Positions 31,563 to 38,920 of a stretch of DNA of 38,920 nt are shown piece by piece. Source of the DNA: Actinomycetes bacterium (GTDB lineage Bacteria; Actinomycetota; JAICYB01); contig JAICYB010000031.1 of the NCBI GenBank assembly GCA_025934435.1, positions 1 through 38,920 on the forward strand, given 5' to 3'. The notes beneath the pieces were generated by a model. The model was not told the DNA's origin, did no database searches, and was given only the letters and a program-made list of their open reading frames with translations. Numbering within the stretch: position 1 is the first letter of the stretch; every line of letters begins with the position of its first letter. A program made the position numbers and the translations under genes.

Positions 31563-33781
31563 GAGCCGGCCCCGGCCTTCGCGCGCTTGCGCGGCTTGTT
31601 CAAGAGCTCCGGCACGGGCATCTCCGGAGGTGTGTCGTCCTCACCGGCGAGGGACGCATCGGCCACATCCGCAACGAGACTCGGGACGATGACGCCCTTG
31701 CGTTCCGCGAACTTGCGCAGCAGGAAGTCGCGTCCGCGGTACACGAGCTCACCGATACCGCCCGGGAAGAACATGAGCACGACGAGCACGCCGGCGCCCG
31801 TCGCGAGGAACGCCCACCCACCGCTCGGCAAGAGGTACTGCACGCCGTAGACGTACACCGCGCCGAGCACCGCGCCCGGGAGCGACCCGAGCCCGCCGAT
31901 CACCACCATCAGGAAGAAGTTGAACCCCTGTTGCGCACTGAACGACCCGGCGCTGAAGGTCTGCTCCAGCACCATGAACAAACCGCCGGCGAGTCCGGCG
32001 AGCACACCCGAGATCGCGAACGCCATCAGGTTCAGACGCGTCGTGTTGATGGCGAAGGATCGCGTTGCGAGCGGGTTGTCGTTCGCCGCGACCATCGCCC
32101 GGCCCCCGTGCGCGTTACGCAAACTTCGTACGCCGACGAGCGCAACAGCGAGCGCGATCAAACACACGACGTAGAACTGGGCATCGGTACCGATGGCGAT
32201 CCGTCCGAACACCGGGAGCCGGGACATCTGGTTCTCGGGAACGAACCACGGGAAATACTTCTGCACGAAGAAGTAGTTCTGTCCGGTCACGGCAAGGGCG
32301 AGCGTGACGACGGCGAGGAACGGTCCTGAGATGCGCAGCGCCGGCACGCCGAGGATCAACGCGGCGATGCCCGCGACACCCGCGCCGATCGCGAGCGCCA
32401 GGAGCATGTCGACGCGGTGATTGGTGACGAGGATCCCGGCTGTCGCGGCGCCGATGCCCATGAATGCGATGTGTCCCAGTGAGATGTGCCCGGCCCAGCC
32501 CGTGAGCACGAGGAGGGACGCCGCGACGATCGCGTAGATCAGGACCGCCGTCGCGAGCTGCGTATGCGCCGGCGACATCCAGAGCGGCAGTGTGAGCGCG
32601 AAGGCGATGATCGCGAGACGCAGGACGGAGCTCGACACGCGCACCTGCCAGAAACGATTGAGCTCCGGCGGCACGGGACGAACCGGCTTGATCAGCTGCC
32701 ACGTCGAGATACCCGTCTCGACCGCACGGCTGAGACGATCGCGGCGGATGAGCAACGCCGCGAGGATGATCACGAGCAACATCAGGTCGACGGGACCCGC
32801 GTTGCGGAATGTCCACGCCCCGAGCTGATCGGCGACGCCGAGGAGCACGGTCGCGATCACCGCCGTCGGCATGCTCGTCATCCCAGCGATGACGGCAGCC
32901 GTCAATGTGAAGAGCAACAGCTCCGGCCCGCTGCTCGACACGCTCGAGAACGACGCGAACCCGAGGATCGGCACGCGCAACAGCGCAGCCAGGGCGGACA
33001 GCACACCCGTCATCGTCCAGACGACTGTCGACAGGCGGCGCACGGGAACGCCGAGGAGCATCGCGCGGTCGCCGTTGTCGGCGGCCGCACGGATCGCCAC
33101 GCCGTAGCTCGTGTAACGGAAGAACCAAACGAGGGCGAGGAGGACGATCGGCACGACGATCAGCGCCACGACGTAGTTCCCGTCGAAGCGCACGGGCCAG
33201 ATGGTGAAGTGGATGTTGAACGGCGTCGTGAACGTTCCGCTGTTCTTACCGGACGTCCACTTGATCGGGATCAGGATCGACGCGCCGTTCAGGATCTGTG
33301 CGATACCGATCGTCGCGACGGCGACGATGAGGCGAGGTGCTCGCGCGAACCGGCGAAGGATGAAGTACTCGACGCCCGCCCCGATCACGGCTGCCGCGAC
33401 GAGTCCGATGAGGATCGACAGGAAGTAGTTCATCCCCGTCTTGATGTGGAGCTCGATCGCGAGCACCGCCGCCACCGCACCCATGTCGGCCGCGGCGAAG
33501 TTGATCACCCGGTTCGCGCGGTAGACGAGGACGATCGCGAGCGCGACGAGCGCGTTGACCGCGCCGAGCACCGCTCCTTGGACGATGATCCCGAGGGGCG
33601 CGCCGTGCGGGAGCACGAGGTCGAGCAGCCCCCACGCCGCGACGGCGATGACGATCCAGAGCCCGATCCGAAGGGGACTTCGTCCTCCCCGGTCGTCGTC
33701 GCCCGTGCCGACCAGTCGTTCGCGGACCGCGTCGACGGTGTTACGTCCCGCGAGAGCGATCCGGTCGCGGCGCGAGAGCAT
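31559..33781 (-). CDS. Fused LivH–LivM branched-chain amino acid-type ABC permease
   Basis: 740 residues. The first half (about 40-345) is a LivH-type permease: GAVLGAVNALVALAIVLVYRANRVINFA is the family's typical 'A(L)G..L(V)YG..R.iNfA' start, seen here in a longer form. The second half (about 385-690) is LivM-type, with SLLVLTGWAGHISLGHIAFMGIGA, the GxxSLGxxxFxGxGA signature. A hydrophilic tail of about 50 residues follows. LivH and LivM are normally separate subunits that pair to form the channel; here they come as one chain. Its ATG touches the TGA of the binding-protein gene (TGATG, 33779-33783 on the plus strand). The solute is unknown: leucine-type, amide or urea are all seen in the family. 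Confidence 0.92.
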   Translation of the reverse strand: MLSRRDRIALAGRNTVDAVRERLVGTGDDDRGGRSPLRIGLWIVIAVAAWGLLDLVLPHGAPLGIIVQGAVLGAVNALVALAIVLVYRANRVINFAAADMGAVAAVLAIELHIKTGMNYFLSILIGLVAAAVIGAGVEYFILRRFARAPRLIVAVATIGIAQILNGASILIPIKWTSGKNSGTFTTPFNIHFTIWPVRFDGNYVVALIVVPIVLLALVWFFRYTSYGVAIRAAADNGDRAMLLGVPVRRLSTVVWTMTGVLSALAALLRVPILGFASFSSVSSSGPELLLFTLTAAVIAGMTSMPTAVIATVLLGVADQLGAWTFRNAGPVDLMLLVIILAALLIRRDRLSRAVETGISTWQLIKPVRPVPPELNRFWQVRVSSSVLRLAIIAFALTLPLWMSPAHTQLATAVLIYAIVAASLLVLTGWAGHISLGHIAFMGIGAATAGILVTNHRVDMLLALAIGAGVAGIAALILGVPALRISGPFLAVVTLALAVTGQNYFFVQKYFPWFVPENQMSRLPVFGRIAIGTDAQFYVVCLIALAVALVGVRSLRNAHGGRAMVAANDNPLATRSFAINTTRLNLMAFAISGVLAGLAGGLFMVLEQTFSAGSFSAQQGFNFFLMVVIGGLGSLPGAVLGAVYVYGVQYLLPSGGWAFLATGAGVLVVLMFFPGGIGELVYRGRDFLLRKFAERKGVIVPSLVADVADASLAGEDDTPPEMPVPELLNKPRKRAKAGAGS

Positions 33782-35628
33782 CAGCCGAAGAACGCGGGTG
33801 AACCGCTCGGGAACTGCCCGAGACGGAACCGCTTACCACCGTAGATCTGGATGTACGTTCCGGTCTTGCCGTTACCCGGAGACGTCTTGCTGCCGTCCCA
33901 GTAGACCTCGCGCGCATCGACGATCGCCGAGTGTGTATTGCCGAAGTCCCACGTTCCGAGCGCACCCGTCGCCGTCGGGATCTTCGGCGAACCAGCCGCG
34001 ATCGACGCCGGCGTGAGGTTCGGGCCTGCCTGCTGCAGCTGGTTGAACATCGACAGCATCAGGTAGTAGTCGGTGACGCTCGAGATGTTGATGGGGATGC
34101 CCATCTTCCGAAGCGACTGCCCCGCGTCACTGTTCGGACTGAGCACGGTCTGCGTCGCGGCCGTCTCGGAGATGCCGAACAGGCGGCCCTTGATGGCGCT
34201 CTGGTCCCAGAGCTGCGCCCAGTTGTCGGCATCCGTTCCGGCGACGCCGATGATCAGCCACTCCGGGAAGTAGTTCTGGTTCACCGCGTCTTGCGTCAGG
34301 AAGATCGGTGAGATCGGGTCGCACGCGAGAGTGACGGTCGTGTCCTTGTTCGCCGCGAACTGCACGATCGCCTTCTGCGCGTCCTGCGGGAAGGTCGAGA
34401 TGTCCAGCGCGTAGTTGTAGTAGTCGAAGCGGTTCTTCGCGACGTGGTACTTCGTCTGCGCCTGCTGCGAGAACTCCTGCACGCACGACTGGTACTCGGG
34501 GTTGTTCGGGACATAGGTCCCGAACTTCCGCTGCTTGCCCGTCAGCTTCTGCACACCGTCGTTGCCGGCCCACTTCGCGGGGAAGGGAGCGATCTGCTTG
34601 CCGCCGAACTCCCCGACCTCGTCCGCGATGAGCGTGCAGTTCATCGTGACGCCCCACACGTACGGGTTGCGCTGCTTGAACCACCACTCGGGGAAGTACG
34701 CGGCACCGTTCGGGACGTACATGTGGTATCGCGCGGCGCAGTCGGAGAGCGGTCCGGTCTCGTAGATGCCGGCCCAGTTGATCGCGCCGAAGGCCTTGAT
34801 CGAGGTGGCTTCCTGGTCGGCGTCCGCGCATGCCTGCGCTTGTCCCTGACCGAGAGCTTCGTTCGTCCCGTTGCCCTGGCCGTTGAACTGGACGAGCTTG
34901 ACCTTGCGTCCGTAGAGCTCGAACTGCGAGTTCATCCACGAGACGATCTTCTGGTCGTACGCGAAGCTCTGTGCGCTGCTGACCCCGCCCGCGGCTTCCG
35001 CCTCGGCCTGCGCCTCGAGTGCGTTCGCGCCCTGAGAGTCGGAGGTCTGCCGAGCGGCGATCGTGATCGTGTTCGCGTCGACACCGTTGTACGTCTTGCC
35101 GCCGTTGTTGCCGCTGAACTTCGCGACACACATGTCCGCGTAGGCCGACCACGGGATCTGATGAACGCCGGGCGCGCAGCGGGCCCCCGAACGCGTCACG
35201 CCGCCGCCGGACTCGACAACGCCGATCGGACCACTCGCGATGTCGCCGCGGGCGGTACCGGCTCCGGCGGCCGAGTTCCCCTTCACCGCGCCGGATACCG
35301 CCGTACCGCCGGCCGAAGCAGCGGGGCCCGTCGAGCCCGGCCCGGACGAACCGACGGCGGGACCGGAGCCCGTTCCGATGTTCGAGGCGGTCTGCGTCTG
35401 CGTGCTGTTGTTCCCGACGGTCGGGAAGACGAGGAGGGCGATCAGTCCGAGGACGCCGCAGATGTAGAGGAGCGAGTACTTCCTGAGGTGGTAGGCGGTT
35501 CGGAGAGCGTTGCGGGCGAACGGATCCTCCAGCAGCTCGATGTTCGCCTTCTGATCGCGCGCAGACGTTGGCGTAGTAGCTCCCCTCCTTCGCGACGGAC
35601 CTCGCCCTCCCAAGCGAGGCCCCGACAC
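33781..35628 (-). CDS. Membrane-anchored periplasmic-binding-fold (LivK-like) solute receptor
   Basis: 615 residues from GTG 35628. A short cytoplasmic part precedes a single helix (YSLLYICGVLGLIALLVFPTV), which acts as a signal anchor rather than a lipobox. A Gly/Ser/Ala-rich spacer of about 70 residues follows, then a type I periplasmic-binding domain (NTITIAARQTSD, KTYNGVDANT, the YYLMLSMFNQL helix near the end). Six or more cysteines suggest disulphides. The spacer would let the receptor reach through the envelope to the LivHM permease encoded downstream. A promoter at 35641-35669 supports this start. A GAAGGAGGGG stretch at 35582-35591 (minus strand) is followed by no ATG, GTG or TTG, so a slightly shorter form with an unusual start cannot be excluded. 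Longer forms up to 35781 have shadow-like N-termini. Confidence 0.88.
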   Translation of the reverse strand: MSGPRLGGRGPSRRRGATTPTSARDQKANIELLEDPFARNALRTAYHLRKYSLLYICGVLGLIALLVFPTVGNNSTQTQTASNIGTGSGPAVGSSGPGSTGPAASAGGTAVSGAVKGNSAAGAGTARGDIASGPIGVVESGGGVTRSGARCAPGVHQIPWSAYADMCVAKFSGNNGGKTYNGVDANTITIAARQTSDSQGANALEAQAEAEAAGGVSSAQSFAYDQKIVSWMNSQFELYGRKVKLVQFNGQGNGTNEALGQGQAQACADADQEATSIKAFGAINWAGIYETGPLSDCAARYHMYVPNGAAYFPEWWFKQRNPYVWGVTMNCTLIADEVGEFGGKQIAPFPAKWAGNDGVQKLTGKQRKFGTYVPNNPEYQSCVQEFSQQAQTKYHVAKNRFDYYNYALDISTFPQDAQKAIVQFAANKDTTVTLACDPISPIFLTQDAVNQNYFPEWLIIGVAGTDADNWAQLWDQSAIKGRLFGISETAATQTVLSPNSDAGQSLRKMGIPINISSVTDYYLMLSMFNQLQQAGPNLTPASIAAGSPKIPTATGALGTWDFGNTHSAIVDAREVYWDGSKTSPGNGKTGTYIQIYGGKRFRLGQFPSGSPAFFG

Positions 35629-35640
35629 TATAAACGCTTC

Positions 35641-35669
35641 GTCATATCGAACGGTTTCCGAGCCGACAA
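35641..35669 (-). promoter_or_regulatory. Promoter of the Liv operon
   Basis: On the minus strand, TTGTCG (35664-35669), a 17-base spacer and TATGAC (35641-35646). The predicted start of transcription is near 35634, about six bases before GTG 35628. Confidence 0.55.
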
Positions 35670-35796
35670 AGTTCAGGCACTGAGGTTGGAGCCGCGCACC
35701 AACGGCTTCGTCCTCCATCTGCGCATTCCTACGTGGACCGACCTGCGGATCCGTCCGAAGATGCAGGTGCGGATGGGACACGGCAGAAGCGAAGTG

Positions 35797-36633
35797 ATGT
35801 CATACTCGCCCGGGGCCTCATTCGGCCCGGATGCATCCGCGAGAACGACCCGAGCGGGTGCCGCCCGCGTGCAGGGACAGGGAGCAGAACCCATCATCGA
35901 CGAGCGAGCCTTCGACGTCCGCACGGACGACGGCGTCGTGATCCGCGGCGTCCGGTTCCCCGGCCCGTCGACGACGGCGTTCGTTCTCGGGCACGGTTTC
36001 TGCGGGACGTGGCGCAACGTCGTCCCGCTCGCGACGAAGCTCGCGGAGCGCGGAACGGTGTACGCGTTCGACTTCCGCGGCCACGGCGCGTCGGAAGGAT
36101 TGACGACACTCGGCAACCTCGAGGCGCTCGACGTGCACGCGGTCGTCGAGCTCGCGCGGCTCGAATGTGGTTCGTCCGCCCGCGTCGTCACGATCGGCGC
36201 GTCGATGGGCGGCATCTCGGTGCTCCGGGAGGCGGCGTATTTCGGGAGCTCGGACGCCGTCGTCTCGATCTCGGCCCCCGCGGAGTGGATGGGGCAGCAG
36301 CGTCGCGCGCGTCTGCTCGGGATGCTCGTCACGAGTCGTCTCGGACGTTACGCCGCGAAACGTTTCTTCTCGACGCATGTGGAACCCGTCTGGACGTCAC
36401 CGCCCCCTCCGGTGGAACTCGTTGCGGACATCCACGTCCCGCTGCTCATCGTGCACGGCGCGACGGATCCCTTCGTGGATCCGCATCAAGCGAAGCTCCT
36501 CCACGACGCGACCAACGATCGCGCTTGGCTGCGCGTGATCTCGCGGTACGGACACGCCGAGGCCGGATTCGACGAGCGCGTCGTGAACCTGATCGATCAG
36601 GAGATCGCGTCGCTCGAGATGTCGTCGGCGTAA
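35797..36633 (+). CDS. Alpha/beta hydrolase
   Basis: 278 residues from ATG 35797. Oxyanion-hole segment LGHGFCGTWRN, nucleophile elbow GASMGG with Ser, acid in HGATDPFVDP and His in SRYGHAEAGFDE form a complete triad of the serine-aminopeptidase / monoglyceride lipase-like group. The first 40 residues (SPGASFGPDASARTTRAG) are not part of the fold, so GTG 35869 is an alternative start. It is cytosolic, with no signal peptide. The same frame is open for over 1 kb upstream across the antisense binding-protein gene, which is a shadow. Its 3' end overlaps the PLP-enzyme gene by 37 bases. Confidence 0.85.
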   Translation: MSYSPGASFGPDASARTTRAGAARVQGQGAEPIIDERAFDVRTDDGVVIRGVRFPGPSTTAFVLGHGFCGTWRNVVPLATKLAERGTVYAFDFRGHGASEGLTTLGNLEALDVHAVVELARLECGSSARVVTIGASMGGISVLREAAYFGSSDAVVSISAPAEWMGQQRRARLLGMLVTSRLGRYAAKRFFSTHVEPVWTSPPPPVELVADIHVPLLIVHGATDPFVDPHQAKLLHDATNDRAWLRVISRYGHAEAGFDERVVNLIDQEIASLEMSSA

Positions 36634-37556
36634 GCGAACAATCCCGGCCCTCCGCCGGTATGCACGAAGAGGACGCGACGCCCTCGCGCGTTCGGATCCC
36701 GGAGCAGGTACGCGAAGGTTTTCGACGTGTACACCGGATCGAGCAGCACGCCCTCCGTGCGCGCGAGTAACGAGATCGCGCCGAGTCCCTCGGCCGTCGG
36801 GACGCCGTAGCCGTCTCCGAGCGCGTCGTCCGAGATGGTCCAGCGGTCGTCGGACGGGACATCGATCCCAAGCTCTTCGGCCGTCGACGCGAGAAGCGTC
36901 CGGATATCCGAGGCTGTCTCGTCCGCCGACCGGTACACGCACACCACGTCGACGACCGCGTCGAGTCCGGCGGCCGCGACGCCGAGGATCAACCCCGCCG
37001 CGGTGCCGCCCGTGCTCGCGGCGACGTAGATCCGATCGAACGATCTGTCCTGGGATGCGATCTCGAGGCCGGCGTTGACGTACCCGAGCGTGCCGGTCAC
37101 GTTCGAGCCGCCGGGGACGATGACGAACGTGTCGCCGTCCGCGATGCGTCCGAGCAGCTCGACCGCTTCGTCCTCCTCGTCGGCGATGTGCACCTTCGCG
37201 CCGAGCGCGTGGTCGAGCAACACGTTGCCGGACGCCTCGTACGCACTGCTTCGTTTGTCGACGAGTCGCGTCAGGATCAGCTCGCAGGGCAAGCCGAGCT
37301 TCGCGCACGCTGCTGCCGTTTGTCGCGCGTGGTTCGACTGCAATGCACCGAAGGTCACGACACGCTTCGCGCCGTCGACGAGTGCGCGCCCGAGCAGGAA
37401 TTCGAGCTTGCGCGTCTTGTTGCCACCGAAGGCGAGCCCCGAGCAGTCGTCGCGCTTGATCCACAGTTCGCAGGCGGCGTCGACACGTCCGCAGCGCTCG
37501 ATCGGCGTGGGCCAATGTCCGAGCTCGGCGCGCGGGTACTTCGAAAGGTCGATCAC
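36597..37556 (-). CDS. D-cysteine desulfhydrase / ACC deaminase-like PLP enzyme
   Basis: 319 residues from a GTG. It is a fold-type II PLP enzyme: GGNKTRKLEF contains the Schiff-base lysine (K47), FGALQSNHARQTAAAC (about 69-84) holds the Ser/Asn that bind the substrate carboxylate, and the C-terminal YTSKTFAYLLRD and VLFVHTGGGPGLFAY bind the phosphate and ring. Members release pyruvate, ammonia and sulfide from D-cysteine, or deaminate ACC; key residues do not let me choose. The GTG overlaps the stop of the RnfD/NqrB-like gene (GTGA, 37553-37556), so the two are coupled. Confidence 0.88.
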   Translation of the reverse strand: MIDLSKYPRAELGHWPTPIERCGRVDAACELWIKRDDCSGLAFGGNKTRKLEFLLGRALVDGAKRVVTFGALQSNHARQTAAACAKLGLPCELILTRLVDKRSSAYEASGNVLLDHALGAKVHIADEEDEAVELLGRIADGDTFVIVPGGSNVTGTLGYVNAGLEIASQDRSFDRIYVAASTGGTAAGLILGVAAAGLDAVVDVVCVYRSADETASDIRTLLASTAEELGIDVPSDDRWTISDDALGDGYGVPTAEGLGAISLLARTEGVLLDPVYTSKTFAYLLRDPNARGRRVLFVHTGGGPGLFAYADDISSDAIS

Positions 37557-38554
37557 TGCGTCGCGACACCGGACGAACCGCCGGGCGGGTGCTCCACGTT
37601 CACGACATGAGGATCTCGCGCCGTGCGCACGACGAGCGAAGCGAGCGCGATGACCACCGCCGCCAAGACGACCTTCGTCTGCTTCGCGCGTTGGAGGGCC
37701 GTCAACGCGCAGACGATCGTCAGTGCGGCGAGGATGGAGAGCTTCACGCCGAATTCCGTCGTTTGGAGGGCGCACAACGCCGCCGCGACGAGCGCGACGC
37801 CCGCACCGTAGATGACGCGGCCACGCGCCCCGCGGGGCGCGGTCTGCGGATCGGACATCATGAAACAGACAAACACGATCACCTCCGGCGACAGGCACAG
37901 CGCCGTCCAGTAATGGAGGCCGGTGATCCGCGCGTCGGCCCACCGAGCGAAGAACCCGCTGCCCGTGATCGCGAGTCCGGCGATCGCGAGCCAGAACGTC
38001 GCGACGAACGCACCGACCATCGGCGCCATGCCGAGCGGCGGCAGCACCCAATACGCGCCGGCGACGATCACGAGCCACGCGGCGACGAGCGCCCACCCCG
38101 GAGGCCCCCACCAGAGGTACTGCGGGAACGCGTGCGTAACTCCGGCGACGACGAGCACGGTCACGACGGCGAGGTTCGAAGGATTGAAGACGTGCCGGCC
38201 GCCGACGCGCACGACGTACTTCGAGACGGCAGCGACAAGCGCGGCGAGAACGAACAGGACGATGCCGTTCGCCGTCCACCAGTCACCGTGACGGGTTCCG
38301 GCAGCGCGCAGGATGAAGGCGATGCTGTTCCCCGCGAGCATCCCGCTCGCCGGCCAGACGAGCTCGCGTCGCTTGCGGTACAGCATGGCGACGTCGACGA
38401 GCGCACAGATCGCGATCGGAACGGCGATCTGCGTGAGCGACACCTTGAACGACAGGCCGATCTGTCCGAGCGCCTGAAGTGCGGTCACGACGACGGCGAC
38501 CTTCAGCCGTGCGTCGCCGACGCTCAGAGCATGAGTTCGGTGGCGCAGATCCAT
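37553..38554 (-). CDS. RnfD/NqrB-like integral membrane protein
   Basis: 333 residues with about ten membrane segments. GGRHVFNPSNLAVV and FMMSDPQTAPRGARGRVIYG are the conserved loop motifs of the RnfD/NqrB family, which carries flavin in Na+- or H+-pumping electron transport complexes. I see no SGAT-type flavinylation motif, and no RnfA/B/C/E/G genes lie near. It is therefore an orphan relative, perhaps an ion or redox transporter. It is coupled to the PLP enzyme downstream by a four-base overlap. The C-terminus is a long hydrophilic tail (HVVNVEHPPGGSSGVATQ). Confidence 0.8.
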   Translation of the reverse strand: MDLRHRTHALSVGDARLKVAVVVTALQALGQIGLSFKVSLTQIAVPIAICALVDVAMLYRKRRELVWPASGMLAGNSIAFILRAAGTRHGDWWTANGIVLFVLAALVAAVSKYVVRVGGRHVFNPSNLAVVTVLVVAGVTHAFPQYLWWGPPGWALVAAWLVIVAGAYWVLPPLGMAPMVGAFVATFWLAIAGLAITGSGFFARWADARITGLHYWTALCLSPEVIVFVCFMMSDPQTAPRGARGRVIYGAGVALVAAALCALQTTEFGVKLSILAALTIVCALTALQRAKQTKVVLAAVVIALASLVVRTARDPHVVNVEHPPGGSSGVATQ

Positions 38555-38582
38555 GAGGGTCCGAGCTGACTTCTGATCACGC

Positions 38583-38920
38583 CTACGCGACCATCCGCGC
38601 GCGCTGTGCGTGCGACAGCGAACGCGAGCCGCTCACGAGGTATGCGAGCGCCGCCGCGATGAGACCGGGAACGATGTAACCGGGCGCACCGGTGGCCTCG
38701 GCGACGAACGCGACCGCGGCGAGCGGCACTTTGTAGCTCCCCGACAGGAACGCCGCGATACCGACGACCGCGAACAACGTCGGCGCCCCGGCGACGAGAT
38801 GCCCGACCGCGGCGCCGAGCGTGGCCCCCATGAGAACGGACGGGAAGAACAACCCGCCGACGCCGTTGCCCGTCGCGGTCAACGTCGTCGCGGCGAGCTT
38901 CATCGCGAACAGCGCCAGCA
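38583..38920 (-). CDS. ClC-family chloride channel/antiporter, C-terminal part (runs off right edge)
   Basis: About 112 residues visible. GNGVGGLFFPSVLMGATLGAAVGH is the GxxxGxFxPxxxxG signature around helix N of ClC proteins, followed by VGIAAFLSGSYKVPLAAVAFVAEATG, equivalent to the last conserved helices. There is no cytoplasmic CBS domain; the chain ends soon after the last helix with a basic tail (SHAQRARMVA). It would conduct Cl- or exchange Cl- for H+. The frame is open to the window edge; the first Met at 38903 is internal. Confidence 0.85.
   Translation of the reverse strand, partial: LALFAMKLAATTLTATGNGVGGLFFPSVLMGATLGAAVGHLVAGAPTLFAVVGIAAFLSGSYKVPLAAVAFVAEATGAPGYIVPGLIAAALAYLVSGSRSLSHAQRARMVA

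Noticed and set aside
32486..33844. Long plus-strand open frame opposite LivHM
   Set aside because: It is almost entirely Arg/Asp/Glu/His, as expected for the reverse of hydrophobic membrane codons.

Overview
The window is GC-rich, densely packed bacterial DNA. It most resembles an actinobacterium, probably an uncultured soil or freshwater lineage. Reasons: a DUF2510-type WYPDP motif on a CPBP protease, an alpha/beta-hydrolase–adenylate cyclase fusion, a zf-HC2 anti-sigma partner for an ECF sigma factor, and many genes whose start codon lies only 6-7 bases after a TAnnnT -10 box, which suggests leaderless transcripts. No rRNA, tRNA, CRISPR array, transposase or integrase was seen.

Layout. 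1-8.8 kb: the 3' end of an antibiotic-kinase-like gene; a minus-strand pair (DapA-family aldolase and Old Yellow Enzyme) divergent from a SNF2 helicase; then a minus-strand run of membrane or small proteins (secreted unknown, small membrane protein, CPBP protease, unknown, ABM monooxygenase). 8.8-16.5 kb: hydrolase–cyclase; a nitrite/sulfite reductase coupled to a rhodanese fused to an unknown domain; a CmcJ/NvfI-like oxygenase; SDR; YjbR; esterase. 16.5-20.2 kb: a secreted esterase with a one-base frameshift, a secreted beta-helix protein, an ECF sigma/zinc-finger pair, and the 3' remnant of a TPP enzyme. 20.2-23.4 kb: a three-gene redox operon (NTF2-like, flavodoxin-like, and an aldo/keto reductase fused to a polynucleotide-kinase-like P-loop domain and a decayed HAD-like tail), then a secreted matrixin-like metalloprotease.

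23.4-27.3 kb is the clearest sign of rearrangement. Two direct repeats of about 547 bp (roughly 93% identical by hand count) flank about 2.1 kb of less GC-rich cargo: a DUF1906-like gene split by an in-frame TGA, and a BNR-repeat lipoprotein. The left repeat carries a truncated flippase-like gene. The right repeat carries the intact one plus an 11-codon remnant of the metalloprotease start.

28.3-35.6 kb is a minus-strand Liv-type (branched-chain amino acid or related solute) uptake operon compressed into three large polypeptides plus one small one. These are an anchored binding protein, a LivH-LivM fused permease, a 988-residue MFS–LivF–LivG fusion, and an 88-residue membrane protein. All junctions overlap by 1-4 bases. 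35.8-38.9 kb: an alpha/beta hydrolase, a D-cysteine desulfhydrase/ACC deaminase-like PLP enzyme coupled to an RnfD/NqrB-like membrane protein, and the C-terminal end of a ClC chloride channel running off the window.

The best candidates for undescribed biology are the MFS–LivF–LivG fusion system and the aldo/keto reductase–polynucleotide kinase fusion. All assignments rest on reading motifs by eye; no database search was run.
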